Part shown: positions 38,519-48,247 of the stretch, in pieces | Layout: the number at the start of each line of letters is the position of its first letter | How positions within the stretch are numbered: position 1 is the stretch's first letter | DNA from: Desulfarculaceae bacterium | Lineage (GTDB): Bacteria > Desulfobacterota > Desulfarculia > Desulfarculales > Desulfarculaceae | Assembly (NCBI GenBank): GCA_021737145.1 | Contig: JAIPEN010000001.1 | Coordinates: forward strand, 310,001 to 374,000 | Direction: 5' to 3' | Length of the DNA stretch: 64,000 nt | The notes under the pieces: generated by a model | Told to the model about the DNA's origin: nothing | The model's database searches: none | The model's input: the letters and a program-made list of their open reading frames with translations, nothing else | Program-made: the position numbers and the translations under genes

Positions 38519-39354
38519 TAACCCCCTTTCGGCTCCCGCAGCCCGTCGTCGCCGCCGGCTGCCGACAAATCCACTATGCGCAGGCCCTGGGCATAGGGCC
38601 GGGTTACGTACTCGTTGACTTCACTAATCTTTTTGATCATCTCTCCCAGCCGTTCCACCTGGGTCATGAGCCCGGTTATGTCCTGGGCCCGTTGGTCGTC
38701 CGGGCCCATCATGCGCCTGAGCTTTTCCAGGCCCAGCTCCAGGGTGGCCAGGGGCTGGGCCAGCTCGTGGCAGGCCGCTCCGGCCATCTCCACCACCGCC
38801 TGGCGCTGCTCCATGCGCCTGGCCCGCCCCAGCAGCAGGGCCCCGTTGAGCCCGAAAGCCACCTTGGCTCCCAGACGCTCCAAAAAGTGCGTGTCCAGTC
38901 CCCGGCGGTAGCGCCGCCCGCTGTTGGCCCCCAGGTTCAGGCTGCCCAGCATCTCGCCGCTGACCCACAAGGGCAAGACGGCAAGAGATGCGGGGCGCTC
39001 GGCCCCGGGGAAAAAGAACTCGGCCAGGTCGCGGCCGGGCCGATCCTCCAAAAAAGGCCGCTCCAGATCGCCCAGGATCAGGCGCATCTCCTTGCGGCGG
39101 CGGAGAAAACAGCCCGCCGGCGCCTCTCCGTCCGGCCCGAAAACCGCGTCCAGGCGGCGGTTGTCGGCCAGCAGGGCCACGGTCACCTGGTCCAGATGGT
39201 ATATGGAGGCCACCACCTGGGACAAACGGGCCAGCAGGGAATCCGGCTCATGGGGCGCCAGCAAAAATTCTTCCACCTGGTCCAGACGGCTTTGGATTTC
39301 CTGGTTGCGCCGAGCCTGGGTGAGCAGCTCGTCCAAATCCGCCGGGGTGAGCAT
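38518..39354 (-). CDS. DUF484/GAF-like protein with HisKA-like segment but no ATPase domain
   Basis: GAF/DUF484-like core, then VVEMAGAACHELAQPLATLELGLEKLRRMMG (H-box-like) and LGEMIKKISEVNEYVTRPYAQGLRIVDLS; ends without N/G1/G2 boxes. Probable start 39354. Confidence 0.7.
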   Translation of the reverse strand: MLTPADLDELLTQARRNQEIQSRLDQVEEFLLAPHEPDSLLARLSQVVASIYHLDQVTVALLADNRRLDAVFGPDGEAPAGCFLRRRKEMRLILGDLERPFLEDRPGRDLAEFFFPGAERPASLAVLPLWVSGEMLGSLNLGANSGRRYRRGLDTHFLERLGAKVAFGLNGALLLGRARRMEQRQAVVEMAGAACHELAQPLATLELGLEKLRRMMGPDDQRAQDITGLMTQVERLGEMIKKISEVNEYVTRPYAQGLRIVDLSAAGGDDGLREPKGG

Positions 39355-39496
39355 GATTCTACCTTCCCGCCGCGGCGCCATGGTGCCCGTTAGGGGCGCC
39401 GAAAACATGCTGGCGCCATGCTAGCATAATCGCACTTTGCCGGCAACTAAGCGTTAAGCTGGGCTCTTTTGGCTTGGGCCGGGCAGGCAAAAGACC

Positions 39497-39502
39497 TATA
39501 AT
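39497..39502 (+). promoter_or_regulatory. Candidate -10 element TATAAT immediately before nitrilase ATG
   Basis: TATAAT ends 6 nt upstream of ATG at 39509. Confidence 0.4.
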
Positions 39503-39508
39503 GAGCCC

Positions 39509-40330
39509 ATGCTTTGCGCGGTGATCCAGATGACCAGCACGGTCAAGCGTCCGGAAAACCTGGAACAGGCCGCCGCCTTGTTGGCCTCGGCCAGCTCCTC
39601 GGGGGCCAAATTGGCTGTTTTGCCGGAGCATTTTTCCTATCTGGACGCCATGGACCAGATGCCAGCCGTGGCCGAGCCCCTCAAGGGCCCCACGGTGAAG
39701 TTTTTGGCCTCCCAGGCAAAAAAACACGGCCTTTGGATCATCGGCGGATCGTTTGCCCGCAAAAGCTTAGACCCGGCGCGGGCTTACAACACCTGCCCCG
39801 TCTTGGACCCATCGGGCGAACTCAGGGCCTTTTATGATAAGGTGCATATGTTCGACTTGGCCCTGCCCGGTCAGGCCGCCTGGGAGGAATCCCGTTTCGT
39901 GAAAAACGGCCGCCGCCTGGTCACCGTTGACACCCCGGCTGGGCTTGTGGGCCTAAGTATTTGCTATGACTTGCGCTTTCCTGAACTATACCGCCGCCTG
40001 CGCCTCAAGGGGGCCACGATTCTGGCCGCGCCCAGCGCCTTCACCCATGCCACGGGCAAGGTGCATTGGGAAATCCTGGCGCGGGCCCGGGCGGTGGAAA
40101 ACGCCTGCTATGTGCTGGCCGCGGCCCAAGTGGGCCTCCATGGAGGCCGGCGGCGCTCCTGGGGGCAGGCCATGATAGTGGATCCCTGGGGAGAGGTGCT
40201 GGCCCAATGCGGCTCCGAGCCAGGGGTGGCCCTGGCCCGGGTGGAGCCCCGGGGCGTGGAGCGGGCCAGACGCAAGCTGGATTCCACCAACCACGCCCGG
40301 TTGCTGCCCCGGGCCTGGCACGGCAGGTGA
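39509..40330 (+). CDS. Carbon-nitrogen hydrolase (nitrilase family)
   Basis: Catalytic E-K-C context: AVLPEHFSY, AFYDKVHMFD, GLSICYDLRFPELYR. Confidence 0.93.
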   Translation: MLCAVIQMTSTVKRPENLEQAAALLASASSSGAKLAVLPEHFSYLDAMDQMPAVAEPLKGPTVKFLASQAKKHGLWIIGGSFARKSLDPARAYNTCPVLDPSGELRAFYDKVHMFDLALPGQAAWEESRFVKNGRRLVTVDTPAGLVGLSICYDLRFPELYRRLRLKGATILAAPSAFTHATGKVHWEILARARAVENACYVLAAAQVGLHGGRRRSWGQAMIVDPWGEVLAQCGSEPGVALARVEPRGVERARRKLDSTNHARLLPRAWHGR

Positions 40331-40333
40331 GGC

Positions 40334-41479
40334 ATGGATCACGATCCTCCCAATCAGTTCTTCCCCACGGCCACCAGCCGCTGGTTCTTCGGCATTTGCA
40401 CCCTGCTCATCCTCTACGCGGCCTATCTGCTGGTTATGCCCTTCCTCATGCCCATCTTCCTGGCCGTGGTGGTGGCGGTCATGGGCTGGCCCCTGCACAA
40501 GGGCGTGCTCAAGGTGGTGGGACACCAGCGCCAGGTTCTGGCCGCGGCCATCTCGGTGCTGCTGTTCGCCCTGATCATCGTGCTGCCCCTGTACTTCATT
40601 CTGGGGGTCATCACCTCCCAGGCCCTGGACCTGGCCGACACGGTCAACCGGATGATGGAAAGCGGGGAGCTGCAAAAAACGGTGCAGCAGGGCATGGGCC
40701 TGCTCAATCCCCTGCTGGAGCGGGTGCAGGACGCGCTGCACCTGGAAAAGACCGACATTCTCACCCAGGTGGGCCAGTTGGTGGGACGCATCAGCAACTT
40801 CCTCTACGCCAACCTGGCCGGGCTGCTCAAGGGCGTCACCAACCTGGTCATCGACTTTTTCCTCATGCTCATCGTGGCCTTTTATCTGCTCATCGACGGC
40901 CGCCACGCGGTGGACCGCCTCTTGGACCTGAGCCCCATGCCGGTGAGCCTGAACAACCAGATCAAGGACGAGGTGCTCACCACCATGCGGGCCACCCTCA
41001 CCGGCACGGTGGTGCTGGCCCTGCTGCAGGGCTTCTTGGGAGGCGTGGGATTCTGGACCTTCGGGGTGCCCAACAGCCCCTTCTGGGGCACCTTGATGGT
41101 CTTTGCCTCGGTGGTGCCCATCGTGGGCACCGCGATGGTGTGGGTGCCCGGCGGGTTGTATCTGCTGATCATAGGCCACACCGGCCCGGCCATCGGCATG
41201 ATGGCCTGGTGCCTGGTCGCGGCCCTGGTGTGCGACAACTTCCTCAGGCCCAAGCTCATCGGCGGCCTGGGCGGCCTGCATCCCTTGCTGGTCTTTTTCG
41301 CGGTGTTGGGCGGACTGCTGATGTTCGGGGTGATCGGGCTGGTGCTGGGGCCCATGGTCCTGGCCCTGTCGTTGTCGCTGCTGGAGGTCTACCGCCTGCA
41401 CTTCGTCGACCACCATGATGCATCCAATCCCGGCCCGGACTCCAAAGCCGAAGCCGAGAGTCAAGCGGAGCAAGCCTGA
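40334..41479 (+). CDS. AI-2E family transporter/permease
   Basis: Polytopic; LLIVAFYLLIDGRHAVDRL; FGVPNSPFWGTLMVFASVVPIVGTAMVWVPGGLYLL. Confidence 0.9.
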   Translation: MDHDPPNQFFPTATSRWFFGICTLLILYAAYLLVMPFLMPIFLAVVVAVMGWPLHKGVLKVVGHQRQVLAAAISVLLFALIIVLPLYFILGVITSQALDLADTVNRMMESGELQKTVQQGMGLLNPLLERVQDALHLEKTDILTQVGQLVGRISNFLYANLAGLLKGVTNLVIDFFLMLIVAFYLLIDGRHAVDRLLDLSPMPVSLNNQIKDEVLTTMRATLTGTVVLALLQGFLGGVGFWTFGVPNSPFWGTLMVFASVVPIVGTAMVWVPGGLYLLIIGHTGPAIGMMAWCLVAALVCDNFLRPKLIGGLGGLHPLLVFFAVLGGLLMFGVIGLVLGPMVLALSLSLLEVYRLHFVDHHDASNPGPDSKAEAESQAEQA

Positions 41480-42756
41480 TGAAAGACACCCTGGCCATCA
41501 TCATGGCCGGCGGCAAGGGCGAACGCCTCTCGCCGCTGACCCGGGACCGCTCCAAGCCGGCCGTGCCCTTTGGCGGGGCCTACCGCCTCATCGACATCAC
41601 CCTGTCCAACTGCATCAACAGCGGCATCTACAAGATCATGGTGCTGCCCCAGTACAAGAGCCAGTCCATGGTGGACCACATCGAGGCGGGCTGGAACATC
41701 TTCTCCTTCGACCTGGGCCACTACCTGCGCATCGTCAGCCCCCAGATGCGCTCCGGCGAGCGCTGGTACGAGGGCACCGCGGACAGCGTGCGCCAAAACT
41801 CCTACCTGCTGGAGCGCGACCGTTATCTGGGCCACGTGCTTATCCTCTCGGGCGACCACGTGTACAAGATGGACTACTCCCGCTTCCGCCAGGCCCACGA
41901 GGCGGCCGGGGCCCAGGTGTCCATCGCGGTGATCGAGGTGGACCGGGAAATGGCCCGCTCCTACGGCGTGGTGGAGGTGAACCCGGATTTCAGCATCCGC
42001 GGTTTTCACGAAAAGCCCGAAGACCCGGTGTGCATCCCCGGCGACGAGGGTCACGCCCTGGCCTCCATGGGCATCTACCTGTTCGACCGGGCGGTGCTGT
42101 TGGAGGTGCTGGAGGAGCTGGAGGGCAAGGACTTCGGCCACGACATCATCCCCTCCCTGCTGGACCGCTACAAGGTCGTGGCCTATCCCTACAAGGCCCA
42201 GAACCACATCCGCGACTATATCTGGACCAGCGACGACCAGGGCCGCCGCAGCCTGAAGCTCATGGACTGCTCGGCCGACAGCGGCTACTGGCGCGACGTG
42301 GGCAATTTGGACGCCTACTGGAACGCCAACATGGACCTGTGCGGAGTGGACCCCTATTTCAACCTCTACGGCCAGCTCTGGCCCATCCGCACCTACCGCC
42401 GCCAGCTACCGCCCGCCAAGTTCGTATTCGCCAAGGAGCGCGAAAGCGAGGGCCGGGTGGGCAAGGCCCTGGACTCCCTGGTGGGCCAGGGGTGCATCAT
42501 CAGCGGGGCGATGGTGCGCAACTCGGTGCTGAGCCCCAACGTGGTGGTGCAGTCCTGGAGCCAGGTGGACGAGAGCGTTATCATGGACGACGTGACCATC
42601 GGCCGCCGCTGCAAGATAAAAAAGGCCATCATCGACAAGGGCAACCATCTGCCCGAGGGCACCGAGATCGGCCTGAACCCACGGGCCGACGCCGAGCGCT
42701 TCACGGTCACTCCCCGGGGCATCTGCGTGGTGCCGCGCGGCTACTTCGGAGGCTAG
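41479..42756 (+). CDS. glgC: Glucose-1-phosphate adenylyltransferase
   Basis: AIIMAGGKGERLSPLTRDRSKPAVPFGGAYRLIDITLSNCINSGI; LSGDHVYKMDY; GFHEKP; C-terminal hexapeptides. Confidence 0.93.
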   Translation: MKDTLAIIMAGGKGERLSPLTRDRSKPAVPFGGAYRLIDITLSNCINSGIYKIMVLPQYKSQSMVDHIEAGWNIFSFDLGHYLRIVSPQMRSGERWYEGTADSVRQNSYLLERDRYLGHVLILSGDHVYKMDYSRFRQAHEAAGAQVSIAVIEVDREMARSYGVVEVNPDFSIRGFHEKPEDPVCIPGDEGHALASMGIYLFDRAVLLEVLEELEGKDFGHDIIPSLLDRYKVVAYPYKAQNHIRDYIWTSDDQGRRSLKLMDCSADSGYWRDVGNLDAYWNANMDLCGVDPYFNLYGQLWPIRTYRRQLPPAKFVFAKERESEGRVGKALDSLVGQGCIISGAMVRNSVLSPNVVVQSWSQVDESVIMDDVTIGRRCKIKKAIIDKGNHLPEGTEIGLNPRADAERFTVTPRGICVVPRGYFGG

Positions 42757-42759
42757 GCC

Positions 42760-45120
42760 ATGCTGTTGGGGGACCAGGCGCAGACCCAATTCCCCTTTGA
42801 GTGCGTGCTCAGCCTGGAACCCCTGATCGACTATTTGAAAGAGAGGCTGGCCAGCGGCGCCTGGCCGGCCAACCCATTGGGCGAGGGCCTGCTGACCCGC
42901 CTGGACGAGGCCCGGAGCCTCCGGGGCAACCTCGGGGACCTGGCGGTCCTGGAAGAGCACAAGGGCCTGCTGCTGCGCCTGATGAGCCTTTTGTTCCCGC
43001 CCGCGTCCTGGGACACCGAGGCCTTTTGCGCGGTGGTGCCCTTCGTGCTCACGCCCTTCATTTACTCCGACCCCTACCGCGAACTGTTCCTCGAGCCCCA
43101 AGAGGGCTGGGAGGTGCGTCGCAACGTGGACGAGGAGACCTGGGTGCGGGGCCGGGCCATCAAGGCCTACCTGTTCATCCTGGACCAGTTCTACGGCATG
43201 AAGCAGAAGCTGGACTACCCCCTGGCCATGACCGTGGCCGACCGGGCCACCGGCTTGGCGCGCCACTTCGCCTTGTCCCTGGACTTCCGCTTTGTCCGAG
43301 TGCAGACGGTGGGCGAGCCCATAGAGCTGGACGATGAAAAGCGCGAGTTCGTCCTGCATTACCTGGATCAGCCCGAACGCCTCAAGGAGGTGCTGCCCCC
43401 GGAGCGCTTCCGCCTGGCCGGCTTCACCACCCTCAAGGCCACCGAGGTCACCGCTTTCGAGACCATCAGCGCGCTCAGCCGGGACCTCATCGACCAGGAG
43501 ACGGTGGTCACCCAGGCCGGCTTCGAGCGGCTGCAAGGGCGGCTGCGCACCTTCTTCCGGCAGCCCGAGCTGTTGGCCTCCTTGGCGGCCATCCACCAGG
43601 ACCAGGTGCTGCTGTTGAACGCGGGCTGCCAGATAGATTCCGACTGCCTGTTCAACGGCAGCCGCCACGAGCCCCTGGAAAACTTCAAGGGCACCCTGTT
43701 CGAGGAGCTGGTGGCCAGCGATCGGGTGGTCACCGTGGCCGACGTGACCACCCACCCCGGGCTCCAGGACATGGGGATCGAGTACGCCCAGCACGGGGTG
43801 CGCTCGTTGATGCTGGCCCCGTTGTTCTATCAGGGCGAATGCATCGGCTCGCTGGAGGTGGGCCTGCCCGGGGTGGACCAGTTCACCCCCACCGACGCGG
43901 CCCTGATGACCCAGCTCCAGCCCCTGTTCACCGTGGCGGTGCAAAACTCCCTGGAGGACCTGGACAAGCGCATCCAGACCGTGATCAAGCAGCAATGCAC
44001 CGCGGTGCATCCCTCGGTGGAGTGGCGCTTCAAGCAGGCCGCCTTCCGCCACCTGGAGAATCAGCGCGGCGGCGAGGCCGGCGAGATGGAGCCCATCGTG
44101 TTCCACGACGTGCACCCCCTGTTCGCCACCAGCGACATCCGGGGCTCCTCGGCCGAGCGCAACCGGGCCATCACCAAGGATCTGGACCGCCACCTGGAGC
44201 TGGGCCTGTCCGTGGTGCGGGCGGCCGGAACCTCCAAGCCCCTGCCCATCCTGGCCGAGCTGGCCGGGCGCATCCAGCGCAGGCGGGAGCGCCTGGCCAA
44301 GGGCATGAGCAGCAGCGACGAGGTGGGAGTGGCCCATTTTCTCCGGAACGAACTGGAGTCGGTGTTCGAGGATCTGAACGGCCAGGGCCCGGAGGTGGCC
44401 GAGGCCATCGCCGCCTATCGCCGGGAGGTGGACCCCCACTTGGGCACGGTGTACCACGCCCGGCGGCGCTTCGAGCAGAGCGTATCGCTTTTAAACGAGC
44501 GCCTGGCCAATTACCTGGACCGCGAGGAAGAGGCGATCCAGGCCTCCCTGCCCCACTATTACGAGCGCCACCGCACCGACGGGGTGGACTACATCATCTA
44601 CCTGGGCGCCTCCCTGAACCCGGACGGCCGCTTCAGCCGTTTGTATTTGTCGAACTTCCGCCTGTGGCAGCTCATGGTCACCTGCGGTCTTGCCTGGCAC
44701 ACCCACCAGCTCAAGGACGACCTGCCCGTGCCCCTGGACACGGCCCATCTGGTTCTGGTGCAGCAGGCCCCCCTGTCCATCCGCTTCCGCTACGATGAAA
44801 AGCGCTTCGACGTGGACGGGGCCTATGACGTACGCCACGAGATCATCCGCTCCCGCCTGGACAAGGCCACCATCCGCGGCGGCGAGCGCCTCACCCAGCC
44901 GGGCATGCTGGCCATGGTCTATTCCCAGGTGGACGAGGCCCGCGAGATGCGCCGCCACATCGACCATCTGCAGCAAGAGGGCTTCCTTTTGCCCGAGGTG
45001 GAAAAGCACTCCCTGGAAGACCTGCCCGGCGTGCAGGGCCTCAAGGCCCTTCGGGTGGGCATCGGCCTGGACTCCCCGGCCCTGGCCCAGCGGGCCTCCG
45101 GAGCCCTCAAACCGGCCTGA
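42760..45120 (+). CDS. Large GAF-like domain protein of unknown function (786 aa)
   Basis: Central GAF-like segment (LLLNAGCQIDSDCLFNGSRHEPL...GTLFEELVASDRVVTVADV...YAQHGVRSLMLAPLFYQGECIGSLEVGLPG); conserved-looking VFHDVHPLFATSDIRGSSAERNRAI; 3 nt after glgC stop. Confidence 0.75.
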   Translation: MLLGDQAQTQFPFECVLSLEPLIDYLKERLASGAWPANPLGEGLLTRLDEARSLRGNLGDLAVLEEHKGLLLRLMSLLFPPASWDTEAFCAVVPFVLTPFIYSDPYRELFLEPQEGWEVRRNVDEETWVRGRAIKAYLFILDQFYGMKQKLDYPLAMTVADRATGLARHFALSLDFRFVRVQTVGEPIELDDEKREFVLHYLDQPERLKEVLPPERFRLAGFTTLKATEVTAFETISALSRDLIDQETVVTQAGFERLQGRLRTFFRQPELLASLAAIHQDQVLLLNAGCQIDSDCLFNGSRHEPLENFKGTLFEELVASDRVVTVADVTTHPGLQDMGIEYAQHGVRSLMLAPLFYQGECIGSLEVGLPGVDQFTPTDAALMTQLQPLFTVAVQNSLEDLDKRIQTVIKQQCTAVHPSVEWRFKQAAFRHLENQRGGEAGEMEPIVFHDVHPLFATSDIRGSSAERNRAITKDLDRHLELGLSVVRAAGTSKPLPILAELAGRIQRRRERLAKGMSSSDEVGVAHFLRNELESVFEDLNGQGPEVAEAIAAYRREVDPHLGTVYHARRRFEQSVSLLNERLANYLDREEEAIQASLPHYYERHRTDGVDYIIYLGASLNPDGRFSRLYLSNFRLWQLMVTCGLAWHTHQLKDDLPVPLDTAHLVLVQQAPLSIRFRYDEKRFDVDGAYDVRHEIIRSRLDKATIRGGERLTQPGMLAMVYSQVDEAREMRRHIDHLQQEGFLLPEVEKHSLEDLPGVQGLKALRVGIGLDSPALAQRASGALKPA

Positions 45121-45159
45121 GCCCGCTTGAGTTAAGCCTGCCAACTGAAACACGAAAGT

Positions 45160-45188
45160 TTGACAGCCCTTGCCCCATTGGGTAGATT
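45160..45188 (+). promoter_or_regulatory. Putative sigma-70 promoter (TTGACA, 17 nt, TAGATT) for fabD
   Basis: TTGACA-GCCCTTGCCCCATTGGG-TAGATT. Confidence 0.5.
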
Positions 45189-45250
45189 AATAGGTCGGTT
45201 TTTCAGGCCGCCGATTCCGGCGGTTTTCTGCACGGGCACGGAGAGGTGCG

Positions 45251-46174
45251 ATGGCCAAGGTCGCGGTGGTGTTCCCGGGTCAAGGTTCGCAATACGTGGG
45301 CATGGGCTCGGCCTGGTGCGGGGCCCATCCCCAGGCCCAGGAAGTTTTCGACCTGGCCGAGCAGGCCAGCGGGCTGCCTCTGGCCAAGCTGTGTTTCCAA
45401 GGCCCCCTGGACGAGTTGACCCGCACGATCAATCTGCAACCAGCCATCATCGCGGTGGACCTGTGCTGCTGGCTGGGCCTGAAGCAAGCCGGCATCACCC
45501 CGGTGGCCGTGGCCGGTCACAGCGTGGGCGAGTATGCCGCCCTGGCCGCGGCCGGGGTCCTGTCTTTCGAAGATTGCCTAAAGCTGATCAGCCTGCGCGG
45601 CAGCCTCATGGACCGCGACGCGAGCGCCCACCCCGGGGCCATGAGCGCCATCATGGGCGCCGAGCCCGAGGCGGTGGCCGCCCTGTGCGCCGAGGTGGAG
45701 GGCGAGGTGCAGCCGGCCAACTTCAACACCCCGGCCCAGACCGTGATCACCGGGGCCACCGAGGCGGTGGCCCAGGCCAGCGCCCTGGCCAAGGAACGCG
45801 GCCTCAAGGCCATCCCCCTCAAGGTGTCGGGCGCCTGGCACAGCCCGCTGATCGCCGAGGCCGGACGCGACATGGCCGCCGCCCTGGCCGAGGTGAACTT
45901 CGCCGCGCCCGCCTGCCTGCACGCGCCCAACACCACCGGGGAGCCCACCAGCGACCCGGCGGTTATCAAACAGGAATTGATGAAGCAGCTCACCGCGCCG
46001 GTGCGCTGGGTTCAGACCGTCCAGGCCCTGTTGGCCGGGGGCGTGGACACCTTCATCGAGGCCGGCCCCAAGAAGGTGCTGGCCGGCTTGATCAAAAAGA
46101 CCGCTCCCGCCGGGACCGCGGTCCACAACCTGCAGGAGCCGGGCGATCTGGAACAGATCACCGGGGCCCTGTAG
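45251..46174 (+). CDS. fabD: Malonyl-CoA:ACP S-malonyltransferase
   Basis: VVFPGQGSQYVGMGSAW; VAGHSVGEYAALAAAGVL; ANFNTPAQTVITG; AWHSPLI. Confidence 0.93.
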   Translation: MAKVAVVFPGQGSQYVGMGSAWCGAHPQAQEVFDLAEQASGLPLAKLCFQGPLDELTRTINLQPAIIAVDLCCWLGLKQAGITPVAVAGHSVGEYAALAAAGVLSFEDCLKLISLRGSLMDRDASAHPGAMSAIMGAEPEAVAALCAEVEGEVQPANFNTPAQTVITGATEAVAQASALAKERGLKAIPLKVSGAWHSPLIAEAGRDMAAALAEVNFAAPACLHAPNTTGEPTSDPAVIKQELMKQLTAPVRWVQTVQALLAGGVDTFIEAGPKKVLAGLIKKTAPAGTAVHNLQEPGDLEQITGAL

Positions 46175-46193
46175 ACACGGGGAAAGCATCACC

Positions 46194-46409
46194 ATGTCAA
46201 AGGTCGAGGTAGTCAGCGAGCGCTGCAAGGGATGCGGCCTCTGTGTGCTGGCCTGTCCCAAGAAAAACTTGTCCCTGGGCGACGAGTACAACGCCCAGGG
46301 ATACGCCTACGTGAAGTTCAGCTCCGACGGCAAGTGCACCGGCTGCTCTTTTTGCGCCGAGCTCTGTCCGGACATGGCCCTGAGGGTCTACAAGCAGGAG
46401 AAGAAGTAA
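46194..46409 (+). CDS. 4Fe-4S ferredoxin-type subunit of 2-oxoacid:ferredoxin oxidoreductase
   Basis: CKGCGLCVLACPKKNL...CTGCSFCAELCPDMAL; two CxxCxxCxxxCP clusters. Confidence 0.9.
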   Translation: MSKVEVVSERCKGCGLCVLACPKKNLSLGDEYNAQGYAYVKFSSDGKCTGCSFCAELCPDMALRVYKQEKK

Positions 46410-46410
46410 C

Positions 46411-47472
46411 ATGGCCCGGCGAGTGATGATCAAAGGCAACGAAGCCATCGCCATGGGGGCCATCGAGGCGGGCTGCCGCTATTACTTCGGCTACCCCATC
46501 ACCCCCCAGAACGACATCCCCGAGTACATGAGCGCGGCCATGCCCAAGGTGGGCGGCGCTTTCGTGCAGGCCGAGAGCGAGGTGGCGGCCATCAACATGC
46601 TCCTGGGCGCGGCGGCCACCGGCGCGCGGGTCATGACCTCCTCCTCCAGCCCGGGCATCAGCCTGAAGCAGGAGGGCATCAGCTATCTGGCCGGATCGCA
46701 GATTCCGGGGGTCATCGTGAACATGAGCCGCTCGGGCCCGGGCCTGGGTGGCATCCATCCCTCCCAGGGCGACTACTTCCAGGCCACCCGGGGCGGCGGC
46801 CACGGCGACTACCGCACCCTGGTCTTGGCCCCTTCCACGGCCCAGGAAAACTACGACCTGACCATGGACGCCTTCGACCTGGCCGACAAGTACCGCAACC
46901 CGGTGATGGTGCTGGGCGACGCGCTCATCGGCCAGATCAAGGAGCCGGTGGAGCTGAAGCCCTACCGCAAGAAGCCCAAGCCCAAGGATTGGGCCCTCAC
47001 CGGGGCCGAGGGCCGCGAGGCCCGCTTGCTCAAGAGCCTGTTCCTGGCCGACGGCGAGCTGACCGTGCACAATTGGATGCTGGCCAAGAAGTACAAGCGC
47101 ATGCAAAAAGAGGTGCGCTACGAGTTTTACCGCGCCGAGGACGCCAAGATGATGCTGGTGGCCTTCGGCTCGGTGGGCCGCATATTGAAAACCAGCGTGG
47201 ACATCCTCCGGGACAAGGGCAAGAAGGTGGGCCTGCTCCGGCCCATCACCCTGTATCCCTTCCCGGATAAGGCCATCCAGGAGGCCGCGGCCAAGTCCAA
47301 GCTTCTGGCGGTGATGGAGCTAAACACCGGCCAGATGGTGGAGGACGTGAAGCTGGCCGCCGAGTGCGCCTGCCCGGTGGAGTTCTATGGAAGGCCTCCG
47401 GGCTCCATACCCACCCCGGACGAACTGGCCAAGGAAGCCATGAAGATTTGGCGCAAGGGAGGCCTGAAATGA
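46411..47472 (+). CDS. 2-oxoacid:ferredoxin oxidoreductase alpha subunit (KorA/VorB family)
   Basis: MIKGNEAIAMGAIEAGCRYYFGYPITPQNDIPEYMSAAMPKVGGAFVQAESEVAAINMLLGAAATGARVMTSSSSPGISLKQEGISYL. Confidence 0.93.
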   Translation: MARRVMIKGNEAIAMGAIEAGCRYYFGYPITPQNDIPEYMSAAMPKVGGAFVQAESEVAAINMLLGAAATGARVMTSSSSPGISLKQEGISYLAGSQIPGVIVNMSRSGPGLGGIHPSQGDYFQATRGGGHGDYRTLVLAPSTAQENYDLTMDAFDLADKYRNPVMVLGDALIGQIKEPVELKPYRKKPKPKDWALTGAEGREARLLKSLFLADGELTVHNWMLAKKYKRMQKEVRYEFYRAEDAKMMLVAFGSVGRILKTSVDILRDKGKKVGLLRPITLYPFPDKAIQEAAAKSKLLAVMELNTGQMVEDVKLAAECACPVEFYGRPPGSIPTPDELAKEAMKIWRKGGLK

Positions 47473-48230
47473 GCGCCCAGCCTAAACTCAAGAAGGTCTT
47501 CGACCGTCCCCAGTGCCTCAAGGACGTGCCTTACCACTACTGCCCCGGCTGTCACCACGGGGTGATCCACCGTTTGCTGGCCGAGCAGATCGACAACTTC
47601 GGCCTGAGGGGCAAGACCCTGGGCGCGGCCTCGGTGGGCTGTTCGGTGCTTATCTACGACTACTTTGACGTGGACATCGTGGAGGCCCCGCACGGGCGCG
47701 CCGCGGCCGTGGCCACCGGCCTCAAGCGGGCCCGGCCCGACAGCTTCGTGTTCACCTATCAGGGCGACGGCGACCTGGCGGCCATCGGCACCGCCGAGAT
47801 CGTGCACGCGGCCAATCGCGGCGAGAACATCACCGTGGTGTTCGTGAACAACGCGGTGTTCGGCATGACCGGCGGCCAGATGGCCCCCACCACCCTGGAA
47901 GGCCAGGTGACCACCACCAGCCCCTATGGCCGCTCGGCCGCCGAGGCCGGCCTGCCCATCCGGGTGACCGAGATGCTCTCCACCCTGGAGGGCACCGCCT
48001 ATGCCGCGCGGGTGGCGGTGGACAACATCAAGAATCTGAAAAAGGCCAAGGCCGCCCTCAAGCGGGCGGTGACCTACCAGCAGAAGGGCTGGGGCTTCAG
48101 CTTTGTGGAGTTCCTTTCCTCCTGCCCCACCAACTGGAAGATGACCCCCGAAGAGGCCAACGCCAGAGTGGGCAAGGAAATGGCCGACTACTTCCCCCTG
48201 GGCGTCTACAAAGACGTCCGGGCCAATTGA
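47469..48230 (+). CDS. 2-oxoacid:ferredoxin oxidoreductase beta (TPP-binding) subunit
   Basis: ATG 47469 (MSAQPKLKKVFDRPQCLKDVPYHYCPGCHHGVIHRLL); TYQGDGDLAAIGTAEIVHAANRGENITVVFVNN TPP motif. Confidence 0.93.
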   Translation: MSAQPKLKKVFDRPQCLKDVPYHYCPGCHHGVIHRLLAEQIDNFGLRGKTLGAASVGCSVLIYDYFDVDIVEAPHGRAAAVATGLKRARPDSFVFTYQGDGDLAAIGTAEIVHAANRGENITVVFVNNAVFGMTGGQMAPTTLEGQVTTTSPYGRSAAEAGLPIRVTEMLSTLEGTAYAARVAVDNIKNLKKAKAALKRAVTYQQKGWGFSFVEFLSSCPTNWKMTPEEANARVGKEMADYFPLGVYKDVRAN

Positions 48231-48247
48231 CCGGGAGCGGGTAAGCA

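Noticed and set aside
39986-44457. Large minus-strand ORFs 39986..41473 and 42406..44457
   Set aside because: Shadows of AI-2E permease, glgC and the GAF protein, which have clear family motifs.
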